From assembly GCF_917563885.1 (NCBI RefSeq), contig NZ_CAKJTG010000013.1, positions 45,009 to 109,008 on the forward strand: a DNA stretch of 64,000 bases. Reading direction: 5' to 3'. Position 1 is the stretch's first letter, and each line of letters starts with the position of its first letter. Source of the DNA: Pseudoneobacillus rhizosphaerae. Its GTDB lineage: Bacteria; Bacillota; Bacilli; Bacillales; Cytobacillaceae. Position numbers and translations under genes: made by a program. Below are positions 58,328 through 64,000 of the stretch, one piece after another. The notes under the pieces were generated by a model. It saw nothing but the letters and a program-made list of their open reading frames with translations, ran no database searches and was not told the origin of the DNA.

Positions 58328-58567
58328 TTAGGCGTAATAACGTAATCGTTTTGCTGTTTGTTTTGTAAGTTTTCTTGATTTAGCTTTTCGCTTAGGTGCA
58401 TACAACATGGCAGAGAGGTTTCCTGCCATCACTAATAATGCAAGCAACATCCAGCTAGCTGTAAAAACTCCTTCTAACCCTTCTGCAAACATAGAAAACC
58501 TTGGAACCGCAAAATACAGTAAAAAAGCACCTACTAGCAAGCATAAAATATAGCGATTTTTTTTCAT
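58328..58567 (-). CDS. Small hypothetical membrane protein
   Basis: A 79-residue protein with two helices (about 7-23 and 38-56) and a basic tail (KRKAKSRKLTKQTAKRLRYY). ATG at 58567 after AGGAGG. No family recognised; the basic C-terminus suggests it stays in the cytoplasm. It lies between ytkL (terminator in between) and ytoI. Confidence 0.72.
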   Translation of the reverse strand: MKKNRYILCLLVGAFLLYFAVPRFSMFAEGLEGVFTASWMLLALLVMAGNLSAMLYAPKRKAKSRKLTKQTAKRLRYYA

Positions 58568-58632
58568 TCCTTTCTCCTCCTTTTTTCATAGCTTGTTTCA
58601 TATGTATGCTAGAAGGAGTCATTTAATTATGC

Positions 58633-58680
58633 AAAAAAGCCAAGTTAGAAGTATTTTACACCTTCTAACTTAGCTTTTTT
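58633..58680 (-). terminator. Terminator after ytkL
   Basis: Stem built from AGTTAGAAG/CTTCTAACT with flanking A and T runs on both sides, directly after the ytkL stop. Confidence 0.85.
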
Positions 58681-59363
58681 TACAATTCAATAAATTCTCC
58701 TGGTTGAAGTACTATGCATGTTTGGTTTTCTAATAGTTCAACGAACCTTTTGGGATCTTGTTTTATTGGTGGAAAAGTATTGTAGTGAATTGGAATAACT
58801 GTTTTTGCATTTAGTAGCTTAGCAGCATATGCCGCATCTTCTGGCCCCATCGTAAAATTATCTCCAATTGGTAAAAATGCAACATCGATTGAGTGACGCT
58901 CACCAATTAATTTCATATCTGAGTATAAAGCCGTATCACCAGCATGGTAAATCGTTTTACCTTCAGCCGTAAACAAAATTCCTGATGGCATTCCACAATA
59001 AACGATTTCTTTATTCTCGGTTATGTAGGCACTTCCATGAAATGCTGGGGTTAGCTTTACCTTACCAAAATCAAATTCAAAAGCGCCTCCGATAGACATG
59101 CCGTGAAGTCTTTCTACTCCCTGCCAGCCCAAGAATGTTGCAAGCTCATGAACCGCTATAACAAGTGAGTTGTGCTTTTGCGCCAATCTTACTGTGTCTC
59201 CGACGTGGTCATTATGTCCATGCGTTAAAAGAATGACATCTGGTTTTGCGTCATCAACCTTTAAATCCGTTAAGCTATTACCGGTTATAAATGGATCAAT
59301 CATAATGACCTTACCTTTAGTCTCAATCTTTACTACCGAATGTCCATGATAGGATAGCTTCAA
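58680..59363 (-). CDS. ytkL: UPF0173 metal-dependent hydrolase YtkL
   Basis: A 227-residue metallo-beta-lactamase-fold protein. [14 protein letters not shown] is the HxHxDH motif, GSAYI and HAGDTALYS supply further metal ligands, and [10 protein letters not shown] carries the last His. UPF0173 members are of unknown physiological substrate. TTG start at 59363 behind AAGGAGG. Confidence 0.92.
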   Translation of the reverse strand: MKLSYHGHSVVKIETKGKVIMIDPFITGNSLTDLKVDDAKPDVILLTHGHNDHVGDTVRLAQKHNSLVIAVHELATFLGWQGVERLHGMSIGGAFEFDFGKVKLTPAFHGSAYITENKEIVYCGMPSGILFTAEGKTIYHAGDTALYSDMKLIGERHSIDVAFLPIGDNFTMGPEDAAYAAKLLNAKTVIPIHYNTFPPIKQDPKRFVELLENQTCIVLQPGEFIEL

Positions 59364-59535
59364 GAAAAATACCTCCTTAAATTTTATTAATCATAATTTC
59401 AATAAATGTTCATCATATCCTTCTAGAACATTTTTAATACTCATTTAAATTACTTAAAAAGTTTTACTTTTTAGCTTATCCTTGCTAATCTCGAAGTAGT
59501 GTTTTTGTTTTTAATAGTAAAAGGGGGATATCGAA

Positions 59536-60630
59536 ATGAACGAGAGAATAAAAAAAGTATCTAGCTGGATGAAGGACTCTGATATACAGCTTTGTTTTAT
59601 TACCAATCCTGACAATGTTTTTTATTTTAGTAAATTTTTAAGCGAGCCGCATGAGAGACTATTAGCTATTGCCATTTTTCAAGAACAGGAGCCTTTCTTA
59701 ATCTGTCCTGGAATGGAAATAGAGGATGCAAAACGTTCAGGATGGTCTGGTGAAATAATTGGCCATAGCGATATTGATCGCCCTTGGGATCTCATTCAAA
59801 AAGCAATTTCAGATAGAAATATTTCTATTAACAAAGTCGCCATTGAAAAAGAGCATATGAATGTTGAACGCTATGAAGCGATTATTAATCTTTTTCCGCA
59901 AGCAACTTTTGTTTCTGCAGAAGACAAGGTTCGTACACTTCGTTTAGTTAAGGATGAATCAGAATTAAAAACACTCCGTGAAGCCTGTGCGCTAGCTGAT
60001 TATGCGATTGAAATTGGGGTTCAGGAAATCAAAGAAGGTAAAACTGAATTAGATGTCCTTGCTGCTATCGAATACGCATTGAAGAAAAAAGGCGTCAACG
60101 AAATGTCCTTCTCGACGATGGTGTTAACAGGTGCAAACGCAGCCTCTCCACATGGTACACCAGGACTAACAAAAATTCAAAAAGGAGATTTAGTTCTTTT
60201 TGACCTAGGTGTCGTTGTTGATGGCTATTGTTCAGATATTACAAGAACAGTTGCTTTTGGAGAAATCAATGATAGACAACGTGAGATTTATGAAACCGTT
60301 CTAAAGGCTGAGTTAGCTGCTCTCGAAGCTAGTAAACCAGGTGCTACCTGTGCAGAAGTCGATTTAACGGCTAGAAATATTATTAGAGAGGCTGGCTACG
60401 GAGAGTTCTTTCCTCACCGCCTTGGACACGGCTTAGGTATTAGCGTTCATGAATTCCCATCTCTTACAGAGACTAATCAATTGCTTCTTCAGGAAGGTAT
60501 GGTCTATACCATTGAGCCAGGGATTTACGTGCCAAATGTAGCAGGGGTTCGAATTGAAGATGATGTTTACGTAACAAAAGATGGAATTGAAATACTAACA
60601 AAATTCCCTAAAGAATTACTAACAATCTAA
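59536..60630 (+). CDS. M24 family Xaa-Pro peptidase
   Basis: A 364-residue creatinase-fold aminopeptidase. The N-terminal domain (1 to about 130) precedes the catalytic domain with metal ligands in LVLFDLGVVVDGYCSDITRTV (two Asp), HRLGHGLGISVHE (His), YTIEPGIY (Glu) and GVRIEDDVYVT (Glu). It probably cleaves the bond before proline in peptides. ATG after AAAGGGGG. It is divergent from ytkL with 172 bp between. Confidence 0.93.
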   Translation: MNERIKKVSSWMKDSDIQLCFITNPDNVFYFSKFLSEPHERLLAIAIFQEQEPFLICPGMEIEDAKRSGWSGEIIGHSDIDRPWDLIQKAISDRNISINKVAIEKEHMNVERYEAIINLFPQATFVSAEDKVRTLRLVKDESELKTLREACALADYAIEIGVQEIKEGKTELDVLAAIEYALKKKGVNEMSFSTMVLTGANAASPHGTPGLTKIQKGDLVLFDLGVVVDGYCSDITRTVAFGEINDRQREIYETVLKAELAALEASKPGATCAEVDLTARNIIREAGYGEFFPHRLGHGLGISVHEFPSLTETNQLLLQEGMVYTIEPGIYVPNVAGVRIEDDVYVTKDGIEILTKFPKELLTI

Positions 60631-60647
60631 CATTGCTGATTAACATT

Positions 60648-60676
60648 TAAAACTCGTCTGTAAATGACGAGTTTTT
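60648..60676. terminator. Bidirectional terminator of the M24 peptidase
   Basis: Stem AAAACTCGTC/GACGAGTTTT with a 7-base loop and T-run; shared with the convergent lipoprotein gene. Confidence 0.88.
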
Positions 60677-60677
60677 T

Positions 60678-61172
60678 CTATTTCCATTCAAAAGGATAAA
60701 CGCTTATATTCGTGTCATGGAACATACTATCAAATATGATTTGGTAACCATTTTCAGTCGGTTCTACTAATGCAAGCTCTTCAAAATTCATATTTAATGC
60801 TTCTTCTATCTGGTCTATACCAACAGTAGTTATTAAATGTAAACTAGCTAATTCCTCCTTATAAAAAACAGCTGTTGCATATTCGAATAAAGAACTAACT
60901 CCATAGGAATAAAAATCAGCCGTCACAAGGGTACCATCCATTAGTTCAAACTTACCATCCTTATATTGAGTTTCATCAGATTTCTTTTTAAACATCGAGT
61001 TGAATTCTTCGGTTGTAAGAACGATTTTTAACATATTAGTATTTGTAACTGTAGAAGTTACCTCTGAATCCATTGCAACCTCCGCATTTTCATCATTTGC
61101 ACAGCCAGCTATAATCAAAAGTGATAATAAGATTGAAAGTATCGTTTTAATCCTAATCTCTATCCCCTCCAT
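60678..61172 (-). CDS. Putative lipoprotein, possible AUU start
   Basis: A protein of about 160 residues with a lipoprotein signal: RIKTILSILLSLLIIAGC, where Cys follows a lipobox (L-I-I-A-G-C). The mature part is acidic with no family I recognise. Two starts are possible. ATG 61172 gives MEGIEIRIK, with acidic residues in the signal n-region and no ribosome site. ATT 61157 is six bases after GGAGGGG and gives MRIKTILS, an ideal n-region. I list the ATG but think ATT is likelier. It follows the ald terminator. Confidence 0.7.
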   Translation of the reverse strand: MEGIEIRIKTILSILLSLLIIAGCANDENAEVAMDSEVTSTVTNTNMLKIVLTTEEFNSMFKKKSDETQYKDGKFELMDGTLVTADFYSYGVSSLFEYATAVFYKEELASLHLITTVGIDQIEEALNMNFEELALVEPTENGYQIIFDSMFHDTNISVYPFEWK

Positions 61173-61240
61173 TTCTATTTTTACTAATTCTGTTTCTATT
61201 GCTAATATCCTTCTCATTCCAAAATGAAAAATTGAAAACA

Positions 61241-61272
61241 AAAAAATTCGAGGGAACACCCTCGAATTTTTT
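61241..61272 (-). terminator. Terminator after ald
   Basis: Stem AAAAAATTCGAGGG/CCCTCGAATTTTTT with a 4-base loop, 7 bp past the ald stop. Confidence 0.92.
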
Positions 61273-61278
61273 TCATAA

Positions 61279-62400
61279 TTAGAGCTGTTCTAAAAGCTCT
61301 CTTGTACTCTTATATTCCAAGTTTTGGTCCTTAGCAACTGCTTCATAAGTCACATATCCAGCTAATGTATTGAATCCCTTTAAGAGGGCTTCATTTTCTA
61401 AAGCTGCCTGCTTATATCCTTTATTAGCAATATGAACAGCATATGGAACTGTTACATTTGTTAACGCGATAGTGGATGTACGTGGTACAGCTCCAGGCAT
61501 ATTCGCAACCGCATAGTGAACGACTCCATGCTTCGTGTAAGTAGGGTTATCGTGAGTTGTAATGCGATCAGTAGTTTCAAAAATTCCGCCTTGGTCAATC
61601 GCAATATCTACAACAACAGAACCAGACTTCATCGATTTAATCATTTCCTCAGAAACAAGCTTAGGTGCCTTTGCACCAGGAATTAATACAGCACCAATTA
61701 CTAAATCTGATTCTTTCACAGCCTCTGCGATGTTGTAAGGATTAGACATTAAAGTCGTTACGTCTGATCCAAAAAGATCATCTAATTGACGAAGACGTTC
61801 TGGATTTAAGTCTAACATCGTAACCTTTGCGCCTAGACCAATTGCCATTTTCGCAGCATTTGTTCCAGCAACACCACCACCGATGATTGTCACTGTTCCA
61901 CGTTGAACGCCTGGTACTCCCGATAATAAAATACCTTGTCCTCCGTGTACCTTTTCTAAAAATTGTGCACCGATTTGTGCTGACATTCTACCTGCTACTT
62001 CACTCATTGGTGTTAATAAAGGTAGAGCACCGTTAGCTGTTTGCACAGTTTCATAAGCGATTCCTACAACTTTATTATCAATTAATGCCTTTGTTAATTC
62101 CGGCTCTGGAGCCAAATGTAAGTATGTAAATAGTATTAAACCTTCACGGAAATATGTATATTCACTCGGTAGTGGTTCTTTAACCTTCATAACCATTTCC
62201 GTTGACCAAGCATCATTTGCTGAATCAACAATCTTTGCACCAGCTGTGAAATAATCTTCATCAGTGAATCCTGAACCAAGTCCTGCGCCTGTTTCAATTA
62301 ATACTTCATGTCCAAACTTCGTTAAGTTTACAACACCTGCTGGTGTCATCGCTACACGGTTTTCGTTATTTTTAATCTCTTTAGGTACCCCGATACGCAA
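61279..62400 (-). CDS. ald: Alanine dehydrogenase
   Basis: A 373-residue NAD-dependent alanine dehydrogenase, converting alanine to pyruvate and ammonia. [34 protein letters not shown] (catalytic Lys), [10 protein letters not shown] (catalytic His) and the Rossmann motif [19 protein letters not shown] are present. TTG start at 62400, eight bases after GGAGG. In Bacillus it supports alanine use and sporulation. Confidence 0.97.
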   Translation of the reverse strand: MRIGVPKEIKNNENRVAMTPAGVVNLTKFGHEVLIETGAGLGSGFTDEDYFTAGAKIVDSANDAWSTEMVMKVKEPLPSEYTYFREGLILFTYLHLAPEPELTKALIDNKVVGIAYETVQTANGALPLLTPMSEVAGRMSAQIGAQFLEKVHGGQGILLSGVPGVQRGTVTIIGGGVAGTNAAKMAIGLGAKVTMLDLNPERLRQLDDLFGSDVTTLMSNPYNIAEAVKESDLVIGAVLIPGAKAPKLVSEEMIKSMKSGSVVVDIAIDQGGIFETTDRITTHDNPTYTKHGVVHYAVANMPGAVPRTSTIALTNVTVPYAVHIANKGYKQAALENEALLKGFNTLAGYVTYEAVAKDQNLEYKSTRELLEQL

Positions 62401-62673
62401 GAAGCATACCTCCTTATAATAAAAAAATTTTGTTACTAATTGGTAATTAGATTTTACTATATCACCTTTAAGGCAAAAGAAGAAGAAAAATCTTCTTAAC
62501 TATGAAAACACTTACATTTTAACAAATTCCTACATAAAAAAATAGTACCTACTGAAAAAGCTTCTATAAAATCAAAAGAACAGGCTGATTAAAAGGGTCA
62601 GCCGTTCCGTTTTGACAACGTTTCCAAATAAATAAGAAGGATATCCTTCATATAGTACCAGTGATCATTAAAA

Positions 62674-62860
62674 ATAAGCGGAGATTTTCCGGTTAAACTG
62701 CGTAAAAAGGTTTAATACGGGATATATAAGCGGAGGTTTTCCGATTAAGCAATACAAAATGACCCATTTTGACGTTTTTTGAGTAAATAGTCGGAATTCT
62801 TCCGTCTATTTACTCTGTTTTAAGTGCTATTTTAAATTTAATGGGAATTTCTCCGCTTAT
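62674..62860. repeat. Three copies of a 23-bp AAGCGGAG...TTCC repeat around a palindrome
   Basis: Two direct copies (62674-62696, 62726-62748; ATAAGCGGAG-N-TTTTCCG-N-TTAA) and one inverted, diverged copy (62838-62860). Between the second and third lies a palindrome (62780-62814) with arms GAGTAAATAG and CTATTTACTC. Confidence 0.7.
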
Positions 62861-62944
62861 GTTTTTTAACCGCACTGTTTTCCTCATCTCTTATCTTGAG
62901 GGTTAGTACTTTTTTTAAATCTATGGTGTGTCAAATCTATTATA

Positions 62945-62994
62945 AATGAAAAAGGCGTGTCAAATCTGTTGTCAGATTGCACGCCTTTTTCATT
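62945..62994. terminator. Long hairpin with terminator-like arms
   Basis: Perfect 15-base outer arms (62945-62959 / 62980-62994, containing AAAAAGGCGTG) and an inner 6-base stem AATCTG/CAGATT. Bidirectional terminator shape; it could end the 63078-63233 gene. Confidence 0.6.
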
Positions 62995-63077
62995 GTCATT
63001 TATAAGGATGCGTACCTCAAAACGGAACGTTTATTGAAAAGATCCGCCTGTTTCAAAGAAATATACTTTTGAATAAT

Positions 63078-63233
63078 TTACATATTTGTTTGTTCATCCG
63101 ACTGAACATCATCTTGATCTTTGACCCCAATAACCCCACTGTTGTAAGAGGCCATTATTTGTTGGGATACTACATTTGTTCCATCTTCATCATAAAAAAA
63201 ACCATACTGTTCATTTGTATCACGTTTTTTCAT
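63078..63233 (-). CDS. Small acidic protein, YozQ/DUF4025-like
   Basis: A 51-residue frame starting at ATG 63233, seven bases after GGGGG. It opens MKKRDTNEQYGFFYDEDG, has VVSQQIMASYNSGVIG in the middle and an acidic tail ending EQTNM. The middle part resembles the (V/I)S-x3-x2-Y-x-x-G segment of the small DUF4025 (YozQ) proteins of Bacillus; this comparison is from memory and tentative. Function unknown. A longer plus-strand frame over the same bases is antisense and has no ribosome site. Confidence 0.68.
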   Translation of the reverse strand: MKKRDTNEQYGFFYDEDGTNVVSQQIMASYNSGVIGVKDQDDVQSDEQTNM

Positions 63234-63381
63234 TGTATTTCCCCCTTTCAAAAAAGTAATTATCCTATTTATTTTTCGAAAATTTGTGACATTTATTCCT
63301 GTTAAATTTATGTATAATTAAGATGTGGAAACCTTCCAACTTGATTTTTTACTCCATACAATTAAAAAGGAGGAGAGCAAG

Positions 63382-63831
63382 ATGGGTTTAACTTACAAAA
63401 CTATTTTAGTCGCAGTCGACGGATCTAAAGAAGCTGAATGGGCGTTTAAAAAGGCAATCGAAATGGCCAAAAGATATGACTCTAAGCTTATATTGGCACA
63501 TATTGTTGACACACGGACCTTTGCTACTGTCGGTGTTTATGATGCTACCTTTGCAGAAAAGGCCAATTGTTATGCAGGTGAATTAATAGAAGGCTATAAG
63601 GCTGAGGCCGAAAAAGCTGGAATTACTCATGTCATTTCTGAAATTGACTACGGTTCACCCAAAGTGAAAATTCCAAAGGATTTGGCTAAAAAATTTCATG
63701 CTGATTTAATTATTTGCGGTGCCACAGGCTTAAATATGGTGGAAAGAATTTTTATTGGTAGCGTATCAGAAAGTATTACAAGATATGCACCATGTGATGT
63801 TTTAGTAGTTCGGACACAAAAGGACAGCTAA
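63382..63831 (+). CDS. Universal stress protein
   Basis: A 149-residue UspA-domain protein: YKTILVAVDGSKEAEWAFKKA at the N-terminus and the ATP-binding ICGATGLNMVERIFIGSVSESITRYAPCDVLVVR (G-2x-G-9x-G-S/T) at the C-terminus in pattern. It binds nucleotides and is linked to stress survival; targets unknown. I chose ATG 63382 behind AAGGAGGAG; the reading from 63325 lacks a ribosome site. Confidence 0.93.
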   Translation: MGLTYKTILVAVDGSKEAEWAFKKAIEMAKRYDSKLILAHIVDTRTFATVGVYDATFAEKANCYAGELIEGYKAEAEKAGITHVISEIDYGSPKVKIPKDLAKKFHADLIICGATGLNMVERIFIGSVSESITRYAPCDVLVVRTQKDS

Positions 63832-63858
63832 GCCGGGGACAAAATCCTGGCTTTTTTT
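63831..63858 (+). terminator. Terminator after the universal stress protein
   Basis: AGCC...GGGA/TCC...GGCT imperfect stem followed by seven Ts. Confidence 0.8.
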
Positions 63859-64000
63859 ATTGGAGATTTTTATAATAAGTTTCTTAACAAAAGGCTGTTT
63901 TCGCAAAGATTGTTGCTTTTCGAACCAATTCTCCTCCCGTATCAATTTTGATTTCGTGGCATCTTTTCGTGCCTTGTTTAAATTTTTGAGTATTTATTTA
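63859..64000. other. Unassigned right end of the window
   Basis: About 140 bp of non-coding sequence. The piece AAAGGCTGTTTTCGCAAAGA (63890-63909), followed by TTGTTGCTTTTCG, looks like the start of a dispersed intergenic repeat, but the window ends before it can be judged. Confidence 0.3.

Larger units (their letters stand above)
62579..63054. mobile_element. MITE-like segment with imperfect terminal inverted repeats
   Basis: Ends carry ACAGGC (62580-62585 / 63046-63051) and a perfect 13-base inverted pair, CGTTCCGTTTTGA (62603-62615) against TCAAAACGGAACG (63017-63029), with 17-18 nt between these blocks at both ends. No transposase inside. No target duplication that I can see. Confidence 0.45.
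62401..63060. other. Repeat-rich intergenic region upstream of ald
   Basis: Over 650 bp with no supported ORF. The ald promoter must lie here but no clear pair is visible. It holds a MITE-like segment (62579-63054), three copies of a 23-bp motif and a long hairpin. Confidence 0.6.

Noticed and set aside
62674..62860. CRISPR array
   Set aside because: Only three diverged copies, one inverted, with spacers of unequal length and no cas genes.
63069..63305. Plus-strand 78-codon ORF
   Set aside because: Antisense to the 51-residue minus-strand gene, which has a much better ribosome site.

Overview
The window is a stretch of low-GC Firmicute chromosome that reads as core Bacillaceae sequence. Gene content and order closely follow the Bacillus subtilis etfB-fadB-fadR-lcfA to ytkL/ald part of the map. 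Supporting signs are strong GGAGG ribosome sites, frequent TTG and GTG starts, sporulation genes (sspI, ytaF, ytrH, ytrI, ytvI, ytxC), T-box and L20 leaders, and a sigma-W promoter. Several differences from B. subtilis 168 suggest another genus of the family, which I cannot name from this sequence: hflK/hflC between polA and phoR, a GntR regulator beside the malic enzyme gene, no rnhC between zapA and pheT, and a PhoR without an extracellular domain.

Layout. 0-3.6 kb: beta-oxidation (etfB fragment, enoyl-CoA hydratase, FadR with its operator, LcfA). 3.7-13.3 kb: yshE with a coupled tiny membrane peptide, mutS2, polX, cvpA, zapA, pheT and pheS with a T-box. 13.3-17.5 kb: rRNA/tRNA methyltransferase, sspI, M42 peptidase, dUTPase, sigma-W gene ysdB and two small membrane proteins. 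17.5-25.7 kb: infC-rpmI-rplT under an L20-type attenuator, thrS under a T-box, ytxC, the primosome pair dnaB-dnaI, and nrdR. 25.7-32.8 kb: speD, gapB, coaE, ytaF, mutM, polA. 32.9-37.1 kb: hflC/hflK and phoPR. 37.2-41.4 kb: MaoC-like protein, mdh, icd, citZ. 41.7-48.9 kb: ytwI, ytvI, fxsA, pyk, pfkA, accA, accD. 49.1-54.5 kb: GntR regulator, malic enzyme, dnaE. 54.6-62.4 kb: ytrHI, nrnA, ytpI, ytoI, a small membrane protein, ytkL, an M24 peptidase, a lipoprotein and ald. 62.4-64 kb: a repeat-rich stretch, a 51-residue gene and a universal stress protein.

How the genes fit together. Most genes are on the minus strand in short operons closed by clear intrinsic terminators. The central-carbon genes (gapB, citZ-icd-mdh, pfkA-pyk, malic enzyme, accDA) sit near one another. 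A shared palindrome, GTGGTCAGACCAC, lies just downstream of the malic enzyme promoter and again upstream of accD. This suggests that the GntR regulator encoded between them couples malate/pyruvate flux to malonyl-CoA synthesis.

I see no prophage, insertion sequence with a transposase, CRISPR array or defence island. The most unusual content is non-coding: a 145-bp nested multi-arm inverted repeat at 26.4 kb, a structured leader before speD, a hairpin that buries the ytaF start, a MITE-like repeat cluster at 62.6-63.05 kb, and a REP-like dyad where rnhC would be expected. Small genes worth noting are a peptide of about 27 residues after yshE (3692-3775), a 51-residue protein (63078-63233), and two genes that appear to start with AUU (infC and the 61-kb lipoprotein).
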